From Azoarcus sp. Aa7 (GTDB lineage: Bacteria; Pseudomonadota; Gammaproteobacteria; Burkholderiales; Rhodocyclaceae), in NCBI RefSeq assembly GCF_014822185.1, contig NZ_QVLR01000028.1:1-64000 (forward strand): 64,000 nucleotides of DNA. The letters run 5' to 3'. Position numbers and translations under genes: made by a program. Each line of letters opens with the position of its first letter. Positions within the stretch are counted from its first letter, which is position 1. The notes below the pieces were generated by a model. The model was not told where the DNA came from and searched no databases. It saw nothing but the letters and a program-made list of their open reading frames with translations. This document shows positions 29,711-38,443 of the stretch, in pieces.

Positions 29711-32395
29711 ATGTCCGAAACACCGAAGCAGGCCTCCGAAGCAATTTGTTACGCCGCCACGCTGTCGCGCTACCTGCAGCGCGTGCTCGACAGCCGCGCC
29801 TGGCTCGCCGAACGGCTCGCTGCCTCGCTCGACCGGCCGCTCGACGCCGCGGCGATGCAGGCCTTCATGGCCGGCTCCGGGCTCGACGAGGCCCGCCTGC
29901 GCGGGACGCTGCGCGACCTGCGCACCTGGGTCATGTGCCACCTCATCGTGCGCGACCTCAACGGCACGGCCGACCTCGCCGAAGTCACCGAAACGATGAC
30001 CGTGCTCGCCGAAGTCACGATCCGCGCCGCCCACGACGTGCTGCGCGAGGCCATGGTGCAACGCTACGGCGCCCCGGTGTCGCAGACCGGCTGGGAACAG
30101 GAGCTGCTCGTCGTCGGCATGGGCAAGCTCGGCGGACGCGAACTCAACGTCTCTTCTGACATCGACCTGATCTTCATCTATCCCGAGGACGGTGAAACCG
30201 GCGGGGCGAAGGTCATCAGCAACTTCGAGTTCTTCGAACGCCTCGGCAAGCAGCTGATCCAGGCGCTGGCCGAGATCACCGAGCACGGCCAGGTCTTCCG
30301 CGTCGACATGCGCCTGCGTCCGAACGGCGACTCGGGGCCGCTGGTGTGTTCCTTCGATATGCTGGAGAACTACTTCATCACCCAGGGGCGCGAATGGGAG
30401 CGCTACGCGTGGATCAAGGCGCGCGTGCTCGCCGGCGAACGCTTCGAGGAACTGGAGAAGATCGCCCGCCCCTTCGTCTTCCGCAAGTACCTCGACTTCG
30501 GCGCGATCAACGCGATGCGCGACCTGCACGCGCAGATCCGCCGCGAAGTCGCGCGTCGCGACCGCGCCAACAACATCAAGCTGGGGCCCGGCGGCATCCG
30601 CGAGATCGAGTTCATCGCCCAGGTCTTCCAGATCATCCGCGGCGGGCGCGAGACCCAGCTGCAGATCCGCCCGACGCTCAAGGTGCTCGCCCGCCTGGCC
30701 GAACGCGGCTTCCTTGCCCCGGAGGCGGTTGCCGAACTCGGCGAGGCCTACGAATTCCTGCGCCGCCTCGAGCACCGCCTGCAGTACCTCGACGACGCGC
30801 AGACGCACGACCTGCCCGGCAACGACGAGGACCGGGCGCGCGTCGCCCGCGCGATGGGCTTCCCCGACTTCGCCGCCTTGCTCGAAGTCCTCGACCGCTA
30901 CCGTGCGATGGTGAGTCGGCACTTCGAGCACGTCTTCGGCGACCCCGCGGAGGAAGGCCACACCCTCGACAGCATGTGGGCCTCGGCCGGCGACTCCGGG
31001 CAGGTCGAAGCCACCCTCGCCAAGCTGGGCTACCGCGACCCGCCCGCCGCGGCGCGCCGCCTGGCGGCGATCCGCACCGGCAACCGCTACCAGCAGCTGC
31101 CCAACCACATCCGCAGCCGCCTCGATGCGCTGATCCCGCGCGTCGTCGAAGCCGCCGCCAGCACCTCGGGCGCCGACGAGACGCTCGGGCGCTGCCTCGA
31201 CCTCCTCGAATCGATCAGCCGCCGCGGCGCCTACCTCGCGCTGCTGCAGCAATACCCGCAGGCGCTGCGCCGCGTCGCCGACCTCATGAACGCCTCGCGC
31301 TGGGCCGCGCAGTTCCTCATCCGCCACCCCATCCTGCTCGACGAACTGCTCGACGCGCGCGTGCTGCAGACGGCCCCCGACTGGGCCGCGCTGCGCCGGC
31401 AGATCGCCGAGGGCGTGGACGCCGCCGAACCCGACATGGAGCGGCAGATGGACTTGATGCGCGAACAGCACCATGCGCTCGTGTTCCGGCTGCTGATGCA
31501 GGACATCGCCGGCATGCTCACGGTCGAAAAGCTCGCCGACCACCTCTCGGCACTCGCCGACATGATGCTGGAACTGAGCATCCCGACGATCTGGCGCAAG
31601 ATCAAGATCCGCCACCGCGACGAGCCGAAGTTCGCCGTGATCGCCTACGGCAAGCTCGGCGGCAAGGAACTCGGCTATGCGAGCGACCTCGACCTCGTGT
31701 ACCTGCACGACGACGACGCGCCCGAAGCGCCCGAGGTGTACGCCCGCCTCGGCCAGCGCCTGAACACCTGGCTGTCGAGCCAGACGGCCGCGGGCATCCT
31801 GTTCGAGACCGACCTGCGCCTGCGCCCCAACGGCGAATCCGGCATGCTCGTATGCTCGCTCGACTCCTTCCGCAAGTACCAGCTCGAGTCCGCTTGGGTG
31901 TGGGAGCACCAGGCGCTCACGCGCGCGCGCTTCGCCGCCGGCGACCCGGTGCTCGGCGAAGCCTTCGAGCGCATCCGCTGCGAGGTCCTGCGCCAACCGC
32001 GCGACCTCGACAAGCTGCACGCCGACGTGCTGGAGATGCGCCACAAGATGCGCGATGCGCACTCGGGCAAGAGCGAACTCTTCGATCTCAAGCACGATCT
32101 CGGCGGACTCATCGACGTCGAGTTCCTCGTCCAGTACCTCGTGCTCGGTCATGCCCACCAGTACCCGGAACTCACCGGCAACCTCGGCAACATCGCCCTG
32201 CTGCGCATCGCCGGCGACCTCGGCCTGATCCCGGCCGGCCTCGCGGGCCGCTGCGGCGACAGCTACCGCATGTTCCGCCACCTGCAGCACCGCCAGCGCC
32301 TCAACGACCTGCCCTCCCGCGTCCAGCCGCTGGAAGTCGCGTTCGCGCGCGAATCGGTGCGCCGGTTGTGGCAGCTGGTGTTCGGCGAGGACTGA
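29711..32395 (+). CDS. glnE: bifunctional glutamine synthetase adenylyltransferase/deadenylase
   Basis: 894-residue GlnE, which adenylylates glutamine synthetase (C-terminal domain) and removes the group (N-terminal domain) under PII control. Both nucleotidyltransferase signatures are present: GMGKLGGRELNVSSDIDLIF near residue 136, and YGKLGGKELGYASDLDLVY near residue 645. The length is near the usual 900-950. It is transcribed alone, divergent from yhdP. Confidence 0.96.
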   Translation: MSETPKQASEAICYAATLSRYLQRVLDSRAWLAERLAASLDRPLDAAAMQAFMAGSGLDEARLRGTLRDLRTWVMCHLIVRDLNGTADLAEVTETMTVLAEVTIRAAHDVLREAMVQRYGAPVSQTGWEQELLVVGMGKLGGRELNVSSDIDLIFIYPEDGETGGAKVISNFEFFERLGKQLIQALAEITEHGQVFRVDMRLRPNGDSGPLVCSFDMLENYFITQGREWERYAWIKARVLAGERFEELEKIARPFVFRKYLDFGAINAMRDLHAQIRREVARRDRANNIKLGPGGIREIEFIAQVFQIIRGGRETQLQIRPTLKVLARLAERGFLAPEAVAELGEAYEFLRRLEHRLQYLDDAQTHDLPGNDEDRARVARAMGFPDFAALLEVLDRYRAMVSRHFEHVFGDPAEEGHTLDSMWASAGDSGQVEATLAKLGYRDPPAAARRLAAIRTGNRYQQLPNHIRSRLDALIPRVVEAAASTSGADETLGRCLDLLESISRRGAYLALLQQYPQALRRVADLMNASRWAAQFLIRHPILLDELLDARVLQTAPDWAALRRQIAEGVDAAEPDMERQMDLMREQHHALVFRLLMQDIAGMLTVEKLADHLSALADMMLELSIPTIWRKIKIRHRDEPKFAVIAYGKLGGKELGYASDLDLVYLHDDDAPEAPEVYARLGQRLNTWLSSQTAAGILFETDLRLRPNGESGMLVCSLDSFRKYQLESAWVWEHQALTRARFAAGDPVLGEAFERIRCEVLRQPRDLDKLHADVLEMRHKMRDAHSGKSELFDLKHDLGGLIDVEFLVQYLVLGHAHQYPELTGNLGNIALLRIAGDLGLIPAGLAGRCGDSYRMFRHLQHRQRLNDLPSRVQPLEVAFARESVRRLWQLVFGED

Positions 32396-32516
32396 CGCAG
32401 CGCATGCCAGACGGGCGCGGAAACGCCGGCTGTAATATTTCAGTTCAAATTCCGCGCATGACGCGAAGGTAGTCCGCGACTAGAATCAGGCTCCTTCCAA
32501 CGGGTGATCGAGCCTT

Positions 32517-34043
32517 ATGAGCCAGGAAATCGAACTCAAACTCGCGCTACCCCCCAAGGCCATCGCGGCACTGCGCCGCCACCCGCTGGTGGCCGGTGCC
32601 GCCCGCCAGGGCAGCGCGAAAACGCTCGACAACACCTACTTCGACACGCCGGACCTGCGGCTCAAGGACCGCAAGATCGCCCTGCGCACCCGCAGGCACG
32701 GGCGCGTCGAACTGCAGACGGTGAAGTGCGCGGCCGAATCCACGGCCGGCCTCACGAGCCGGCCCGAGTGGGAACAGCCTTTTTCCGGCACTTTCGACTT
32801 CACCGCGGTCGATGCCTCCAAGGTGCGCAAGCTCCTCACCCGCCATGCATCCTCGCTCGTACCCGTCTTCTCGACCCGCTTCCGGCGCGAAACGCGCCTG
32901 TATGCGCCCGACGACAAGGTGCGCATCCTGATGATGATCGACACGGGGGAAGTCGTCGCCGGCAGTCAGCGCGCGCCGATCAGCGAACTCGAGCTCGAAC
33001 TCGTCGCCGGCGAGCCGCTCGACCTGCTCGTGCTCGCCTGTCGCCTCGCCGCCGACAACCCGCTGATGCCCAGCGACATCAGCAAGGCCGAACGCGGCTA
33101 CGCGCTCCACCTCGGCACACGGCACGAACCCGCACGCGCCGAACCGTCCGCAATCCGCAGCAACGATTCGCCGCTCGCGGCCTTCCGCGCCCTCGCCTAT
33201 TCCTGCCTGCGCCAATGGCAGGCCAACGCTGTCGGCGCGACCGAGAACGGCGCGCCCGAATTCATCCACCAGCTGCGCGTCGCCTTGCGGCGCTTGCGCA
33301 CCCTGTTGAGCCTCTTCGCCCCGATCCTGCCGCCCGAATTCGTCGAGCACTGGCGCGCACGCCTCGGCGAAAACGCACGCACCTTCGCCGAGGCGCGCGA
33401 TCTGGACGTCCTGTACGAAGAGATCCTTGCGCCGGTGGCGACCGACGAAGCCGACCACAGCGGCAGCGAGGCCGACTCCGTCATCGCCCTCGCCGAGCGC
33501 ATCCGCGGCGAACGCGAGCGTGCGCGCGGCGAGTCCGTGCATGCGCTCGACCCGGCAGCCCAAGGCCGCCTCATGATCGAGCTGACCGCGGCACTGCATG
33601 CCCTGCCGGACGACGGCGCCCATGCCGGCCTCGCCATCGCCGACTTCGCGGTGCGCGAACTCGAGCGCCTGCGCAGGAAGGTCCGGCGCCGCCATGCCGC
33701 GGCAGCCGACCGCAGCCGCACCCACCTGCACGCGCTGCGCATCGCCCTCAAGCGCCTGCGCTATGCGATCGAGTTCTTCGCACCGCTGTTGCCGGCGAAG
33801 CCCGCCCGCCGCTACGTGGCGACCATCGTCCGCGCCCAGAACGCCCTGGGCTTCGTGCACGACGTCGATGTCGCGCGCATCCGCCTCGCGCACTACGCCG
33901 GCGAGGACGCGCAGCTACGCGCCGCGGCGGCCTTCGTGTGCGGCTGGCACGGGCCCGGCTACGCCCGCCTCGGCCGCCGCGCGCTGCGCGACGTCACGCG
34001 CCTGCTGCGCGAAGACGCCCCGTGGGCCGCGGCGCGCGGTTGA
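32517..34043 (+). CDS. CYTH and CHAD domain triphosphatase (YgiF-like)
   Basis: 508-residue cytoplasmic protein. The N-terminal CYTH domain (about 1-205) has the ExExK metal/phosphate motif (EIELKL) and a YFDTPDLRL signature, as in inorganic triphosphatase YgiF. The C-terminal CHAD domain (about 215-500) is helical with conserved histidines (FIHQLRVALRRLRTLL; HLHALRIALKRLRYAIEFF) that bind polyphosphate. A role in polyphosphate or triphosphate metabolism is likely. It is followed 62 bases later by sixA. Confidence 0.9.
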   Translation: MSQEIELKLALPPKAIAALRRHPLVAGAARQGSAKTLDNTYFDTPDLRLKDRKIALRTRRHGRVELQTVKCAAESTAGLTSRPEWEQPFSGTFDFTAVDASKVRKLLTRHASSLVPVFSTRFRRETRLYAPDDKVRILMMIDTGEVVAGSQRAPISELELELVAGEPLDLLVLACRLAADNPLMPSDISKAERGYALHLGTRHEPARAEPSAIRSNDSPLAAFRALAYSCLRQWQANAVGATENGAPEFIHQLRVALRRLRTLLSLFAPILPPEFVEHWRARLGENARTFAEARDLDVLYEEILAPVATDEADHSGSEADSVIALAERIRGERERARGESVHALDPAAQGRLMIELTAALHALPDDGAHAGLAIADFAVRELERLRRKVRRRHAAAADRSRTHLHALRIALKRLRYAIEFFAPLLPAKPARRYVATIVRAQNALGFVHDVDVARIRLAHYAGEDAQLRAAAAFVCGWHGPGYARLGRRALRDVTRLLREDAPWAAARG

Positions 34044-34105
34044 GCCGTCATCGCGTGGCAACACTCGCCCCATAGGCTGTCGCACCTTTGGACACGGAGG
34101 ACACG

Positions 34106-34558
34106 ATGGACCTGTTGCTGTGGCGCCATGCCGAAGCGGTCGACGGCAGTCCCGACCACACACGCGAACTCACCGAACGCGGCCTGCGCCAGGCGCAGCG
34201 CATGGCCGCCTGGCTGGAAGAGCGCCGCCCCAAGCGCCTGCGCGTGCTCGTCAGCCCGACCGCGCGCACCCGCCAGACCGTCGCCGCCTTCACCGACCGC
34301 TTCGAGATCGTCCCCTCCCTGGGCCCCGAAGGCAACGTCGCCGACCTGCTCGCCGCCACCGGCTGGCCGGACTCCGCCGGCCCTTGCCTCGTCGTCGGCC
34401 ATCAGCCCGCACTCGGCCGCATGGCCGCCCTGCTGCTCGCAGGCGCGGAAGCCGACTGGACGATCAAGAAGGGCGCGCTGTGGTGGTTCAGCAACCGCGT
34501 GCGCGACGGCGAAACCCAGACCGTGCTGCGCGCCGTCGTTCCGCCCGACCTCGCCTGA
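34106..34558 (+). CDS. sixA: SixA-type phosphohistidine phosphatase
   Basis: 150-residue histidine phosphatase. The N-terminal LLLWRHAEA carries the catalytic RH and a second active histidine lies in VVGHQPALG. E. coli SixA dephosphorylates phosphohistidine on phosphotransferase-system proteins (first reported for ArcB). The start at 34106 is supported by GGAGG five bases upstream. Its position next to the CYTH-CHAD gene is frequent in proteobacteria. Confidence 0.9.
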   Translation: MDLLLWRHAEAVDGSPDHTRELTERGLRQAQRMAAWLEERRPKRLRVLVSPTARTRQTVAAFTDRFEIVPSLGPEGNVADLLAATGWPDSAGPCLVVGHQPALGRMAALLLAGAEADWTIKKGALWWFSNRVRDGETQTVLRAVVPPDLA

Positions 34559-34730
34559 CGCCGAGGGCATTGTGGCCGGGTTGCAGCCGTCGCGGCGCCC
34601 CTTTGCGCAGCGCAAAAAATGTCCGCGAATCGACATCGCTGACGCGGCGCTTGCCGTAAGATTCGCCCTGCGACAAGGGCGCCGTTCGCCCGCCCGCTCC
34701 TTCCGCTCAACTCGTCCGGGCCTTCCACAG

Positions 34731-35663
34731 ATGAATACTACCGTCACCGCCAACGGCACCAAGCGCGTCATCGACGGCGTGGAACGCGTGTTCTACGACG
34801 GCTACTGGATCAAGGCCTACGAACCGCCGGCCGACTCGCTGCGCATGAAGCGACAGCTGATCGAGGGGCTCACGCGACGCCTGTTCAACCATGTCGAGCA
34901 CGGCATCAACATTCCCGGCAAACGCCTCGCCGAGGCGCGCGCGTCCTACAATGCCGAGCAGGACCCCGAACGCAAGCGCGTGAAGGGTGCGATGCTCGCC
35001 GGCGCGCTGTTCAACCGCGCCACCGACATCTTCACCAAGCTGATGGAGATGCAGGAACTCGGCATCGAGATCCAGACCGACAACGCGCTGATGCGCGAAT
35101 GCGGTTTCTGCCTGCAGGAAGCACTCAACCTCGGCAAGCTCGTGCGCCACCGCAGCGGCGAGGAAGGCATCGACGAACTGTGGGGCGAACCCTTCCGCGC
35201 GTTCTCGATCCCCATCGAAGCCTTCTACGACAGCCGCTACATCAAGATCTCCCAGACCCTGCGCGACATCGACCGCATCGGCGGGGTGATGGTCGAGACC
35301 TTCGCCGGCTCGCGCTTCTTCGAAGGCATCGAGGACCCGACCCTGCGCTTCACCGACGCCGCCAAAGTGAAATGCGAGACGTTGCGCACCGACCCGGCGA
35401 TCTTCGATGTGTGGTCCGACTTCGCCGTCGCGGCGGAAAGGCTTGCCAGCGTCACGCCGCGCCTGGCCGGCGCGACCACGCCGGAAGACCTGCAGCTCGC
35501 CGTCGACGGCATGAACCTGATCGTGCAGGGGCGCGACCTCGTGAGCTACATCACCCGCGCCCGGGTGCCCATGCCCAAGAGCACGCGCGAATACGTCGAA
35601 CGCTGCGAACACTGGCGCCGCGGCCTCTGTCTGCGCCTGCACCCCTCGCCGGTCGCCCCCTGA
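34731..35663 (+). CDS. conserved hypothetical protein, 310 residues
   Basis: I do not recognise this family. The product is soluble, largely helical by composition, and has no signal peptide or membrane segment. Noticeable stretches are RVFYDGYWIKAYEPP near the start and, later, FYDSRYIKISQTLRDIDRIGG and RARVPMPKSTREYVERCEHWRRGLCLRL at the C-terminus. Start ATG 34731 gives an N-terminus MNTTVTANGTKRVIDG. The upstream Shine-Dalgarno is weak. Codon use matches the neighbours, so it looks native. It is followed after 59 bases by a 58-residue gene on the same strand. Confidence 0.75.
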   Translation: MNTTVTANGTKRVIDGVERVFYDGYWIKAYEPPADSLRMKRQLIEGLTRRLFNHVEHGINIPGKRLAEARASYNAEQDPERKRVKGAMLAGALFNRATDIFTKLMEMQELGIEIQTDNALMRECGFCLQEALNLGKLVRHRSGEEGIDELWGEPFRAFSIPIEAFYDSRYIKISQTLRDIDRIGGVMVETFAGSRFFEGIEDPTLRFTDAAKVKCETLRTDPAIFDVWSDFAVAAERLASVTPRLAGATTPEDLQLAVDGMNLIVQGRDLVSYITRARVPMPKSTREYVERCEHWRRGLCLRLHPSPVAP

Positions 35664-35722
35664 GCGCACCCGGCACAACCGCCCTCCACAACGCCCCGCA
35701 CGACGGCAAAGATCGACACGCC

Positions 35723-35899
35723 ATGAAAAAGACCGACCTCGAGAAACTCAACGGCCTCAAGATCCGAAGCCGCATGAAGAACACCGACACCCCCGACCGC
35801 TTCGCGAAGGCGTCGGGCGCAGCCAATGCCGCATCCGGCGTCAATCCCCTCGTTGCCAAGCTCCTGAAGAAGGGCCTCGACGACAAGGGCAACGCGTAA
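35723..35899 (+). CDS. small basic hypothetical protein, 58 residues
   Basis: Short Lys-rich protein (begins MKKTDLEKLNGLKIRSRMK, ends LLKKGLDDKGNA) without signal or membrane segment. The upstream site is weak (GGCAAAGA). It has native codon use and lies before a good convergent terminator, which supports a real gene. Function unknown. Confidence 0.6.
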   Translation: MKKTDLEKLNGLKIRSRMKNTDTPDRFAKASGAANAASGVNPLVAKLLKKGLDDKGNA

Positions 35900-35904
35900 A
35901 CGGC

Positions 35905-35939
35905 GACGCCCGGACGGCGACCAGCGCCGCCCGGGCGTC
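35905..35939. terminator. bidirectional terminator between the 58-residue gene and mnmA
   Basis: Arms 35905-35913 and 35931-35939 (GACGCCCGG / CCGGGCGTC) continue into a 5-bp inner stem (35915-35919 / 35925-35929) with one mismatch. The converging genes stop at 35899 and 35964. Confidence 0.65.
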
Positions 35940-35963
35940 CGCAAACTGCCGCCGGGCGCCGGC

Positions 35964-37112
35964 TCAGACGATCACACCGCCGCCCAGGCACACCCGCGAT
36001 TCGTACACCACCACGCTCTGCCCCGGTGTCAACGCCCACTGCGGCTGGGCGAACACGATCTCGGCACGGCGGTCGCCCGGCACGTCACTCAGTGCGTCGC
36101 TCAGCGCATCAATTTCGCACGGCATGTCCGGGGTGCGGTAGCGCGGCTTGGCCGTATACACCCAATGGGTGTGCGGATCGCGCCCCGAAATCCAGTTGAG
36201 TTCCGTCGCCGTCAGGCTGTTCTTCAGCAGCGCCGGATGTTCGTGTCCCTGCACGACGTAGAGCACGTTCGCCTTCACGTCCTTCGCGGCGACATACCAC
36301 GCGTCGTGCTCGCCCGCCTCGTCCTGCTTGCCCTTGATGCCGCCGATGTGCAGGCCCTTCCTCTGGCCGATGGTGTGGTACATCAACCCCTGATGCTCGC
36401 CGAGCACGCGCCCGTCGTCCAGGTTACGGATCTCGCCCGGCTTCGTCGGCAGATAGCGCATCAGGAACTCGCGGAACGGCCGCTCGCCGATGAAGCAGAT
36501 GCCCGTCGAATCCTTCTTCTCGGCGACGTGCAGGCCCGCATCGGCCGCGATCCTGCGCACCTCGCGCTTGTACAGGCTGCCCAGCGGGAACAGCGTTTTC
36601 GCGAGTTGCGCCTGCGTCAGGCGGTAGAGGAAGTAGCTCTGGTCCTTGGTGCCGTCCTCGGCCTTCAGCAGCTGGTATTCGGTGCGCCCGTCATTGGCCC
36701 ATTCGCGCACGCCCGCATAGTGCCCGGTCGCGATCTTGTCCGCCCCGAGCTGCATCGCATGATCGAGGAAGCAACGGAACTTGATCTCCGAGTTGCACAG
36801 GATGTCCGGGTTCGGCGTGCGCCCCGCCTCGTATTCGCGCAGGAAATCGGCGAACACGCGGTCCTTGTACTCGGCCGAGAAATTCACGACCTCGAGATCG
36901 ATGCCGATCACGTCGCACACCGACGCGACGTCGACGAGATCCTGACGCGTCGAGCAGTACTCGTCGTCGTCATCGTCCTCCCAGTTCTTCATGAACAGGC
37001 CGGTGACCTGATAGCCCTGCTGTTTCAGCAGCAGCGCGGTCACCGAGGAATCCACGCCGCCGGACATGCCGACGACCACCTTCATCCCGTTCGGGTCCTT
37101 CTTACTGGACAT
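35964..37112 (-). CDS. mnmA: tRNA-specific 2-thiouridylase MnmA
   Basis: Adds sulfur to U34 of tRNA-Lys, -Glu and -Gln. The 382-residue product has the PP-loop [10 protein letters not shown], the catalytic cysteines in [12 protein letters not shown] and [11 protein letters not shown], and GHYAG. The start at 37112 has a GGAGAAGG site. The in-frame ATG at 37127 lies within that site and is unlikely. It overlaps the end of the upstream secreted-protein gene by 11 bases. Confidence 0.96.
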   Translation of the reverse strand: MSSKKDPNGMKVVVGMSGGVDSSVTALLLKQQGYQVTGLFMKNWEDDDDDEYCSTRQDLVDVASVCDVIGIDLEVVNFSAEYKDRVFADFLREYEAGRTPNPDILCNSEIKFRCFLDHAMQLGADKIATGHYAGVREWANDGRTEYQLLKAEDGTKDQSYFLYRLTQAQLAKTLFPLGSLYKREVRRIAADAGLHVAEKKDSTGICFIGERPFREFLMRYLPTKPGEIRNLDDGRVLGEHQGLMYHTIGQRKGLHIGGIKGKQDEAGEHDAWYVAAKDVKANVLYVVQGHEHPALLKNSLTATELNWISGRDPHTHWVYTAKPRYRTPDMPCEIDALSDALSDVPGDRRAEIVFAQPQWALTPGQSVVVYESRVCLGGGVIV

Positions 37113-37785
37113 TCGGTCCTTCTCCATTCAGCCATTCCGCCAGCGGCAGCACCACCGCAGGCTCGCCATGATCCACGAACCAGCTGTCGACCGCAAAGCG
37201 TGCGCCGGGACTGTGCCCCGTCTCAGGATGCGCCACGACGGCCGGCGCGATGTCGGCCAGCACTTCACCACAGTCGCACATCGCCAGCATGGGGGCGACG
37301 TAGTCGGGCACCGCCATGGGAGCGATCGGCTGCGGCGCAGGGGCGTCCGTTTCCTCGATCATGGCGGAATAGTGCTGCAGCACCACATACGGCGCCCGCC
37401 GCTCGACCGCCAGCACGCGATGAAAGCGCAGCCAGCCGCGCGCGGCCATCAGCTCGAGAAAATGCGTCGTCGTGGTCGAGTGGTCGATGCAGTCCATGCG
37501 ACCCTCGACGCCATCATCGCGATAATTGCCGCCGCGGTCAGCCGCGATCGGGGCCTGCCCGGCGGAGAGGCGCTGCATCATGCCTACCGCCCTGGCAATC
37601 GCGGCGCGTTCCGAGTCTGCATCCGTGGCCTGCGCCAGCACGTCCGCGACATCGGCGAGCCTGTCCTCGGCCAGCACGACCTCGACCCGGTTCGCGCAAC
37701 CGTAGTTGAAACAGACCTCGACCGCGGCCGCCTCCTGCACCAACGGCCCCCAGGCAAACAGGCAGGCGAAGAGCGCGACACGCAT
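37102..37785 (-). CDS. secreted hypothetical protein with conserved-looking Cys/His
   Basis: 227 residues with a signal peptide ([19 protein letters not shown]), so probably periplasmic. Six cysteines include VCFNYGCAN near the mature start, [14 protein letters not shown] and MCDCGEV. The last part has [11 protein letters not shown]. The Cys-Ile-Asp-His cluster could be a catalytic or metal site, but I cannot assign a family. It sits seven bases after the nudJ stop and overlaps mnmA, so the three are likely one operon: nudJ, this gene, mnmA. Confidence 0.75.
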   Translation of the reverse strand: MRVALFACLFAWGPLVQEAAAVEVCFNYGCANRVEVVLAEDRLADVADVLAQATDADSERAAIARAVGMMQRLSAGQAPIAADRGGNYRDDGVEGRMDCIDHSTTTTHFLELMAARGWLRFHRVLAVERRAPYVVLQHYSAMIEETDAPAPQPIAPMAVPDYVAPMLAMCDCGEVLADIAPAVVAHPETGHSPGARFAVDSWFVDHGEPAVVLPLAEWLNGEGPNVQ

Positions 37786-37792
37786 CGGGCAC

Positions 37793-38248
37793 TCAGCCAG
37801 GATAATGCCGGATCAGGTCGAGCGCGTAGCGGCGTCCTGCGACCCAGTCATCGACGCACTGCAGCACCAGCGGGTTGCGGTGCCGATCGCGGCAGTCCAG
37901 CAGTTCATCGCGCGTCATCCACAGCGCCCGCAGGATGCCGGCATCGAGCGCGCGCCCCGTCTCCTCCGCACCGACCGTGCCGCCGAAAGTGAAACGCAGG
38001 TAGGTGATTTCACCCCGAGGCACCGGCCACTGATAGATCCCGACCACATACTCGGGCACGAAGCGGTGCGCCGTTTCCTCCAGCGTCTCGCGCGCCGCCG
38101 CTTCCACCAGCGACTCGCCCGCCTCGAGGTGGCCGGCCGGCTGATTGAAGCGCAGTCCGTCGGCCGTTTCCTCCTCGACCACCAGGAAACGTCCCTCGCG
38201 CTCGATTACCGATGCCACGGTGACATTCGGCTTCCACACTCTTTCCAT
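37793..38248 (-). CDS. nudJ: Nudix hydrolase, NudJ-like
   Basis: Predicted nucleoside tri/diphosphatase of about 151 residues; E. coli NudJ acts on thiamine pyrophosphate precursors. The Nudix box is GHLEAGESLVEAAARETLEETAH, with the usual glycine after EE replaced by alanine. The metal-binding REx2EE core is intact. The start ATG 38248 (MERVWKPNVTVASV) matches the family N-terminus, but the ribosome-binding site is weak and ATG 38257 is possible. NudJ is often linked to mnmA, as here. Confidence 0.88.
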   Translation of the reverse strand: MERVWKPNVTVASVIEREGRFLVVEEETADGLRFNQPAGHLEAGESLVEAAARETLEETAHRFVPEYVVGIYQWPVPRGEITYLRFTFGGTVGAEETGRALDAGILRALWMTRDELLDCRDRHRNPLVLQCVDDWVAGRRYALDLIRHYPG

Positions 38249-38443
38249 TGCAGCCATCGCAGGCAAAAGCGCGATCTTAACGCGCCGCGCCGGCCGCGAC
38301 GCGCGAAAGTGCAAGCGGAAGCGTCCCGCGCGACGCGCACAAGAGGCGGAGAGGCATTATCATTCAGGGCTCTCCACGTCAAACCAAGAAAAAGATCGTG
38401 CGGAGGAGACAGCTCGTCCGAACAAGACCAACTCACAACGATC

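Noticed and set aside
29687-32290. 867-codon minus-strand frame opposite glnE
   Set aside because: Shadow of glnE; the sense protein has both nucleotidyltransferase signatures.
34602-34616. TTTGCGC-A-GCGCAAA palindrome before the 310-residue gene as a terminator
   Set aside because: The central base leaves no room for a stable RNA loop at full arm length, and the shortened 5-bp stem is too weak.
38340-38443. Possible riboswitch in the leader of the antiporter-like gene
   Set aside because: The leader is only about 100 bases and no conserved sodium- or ligand-binding RNA motif could be recognised by eye.
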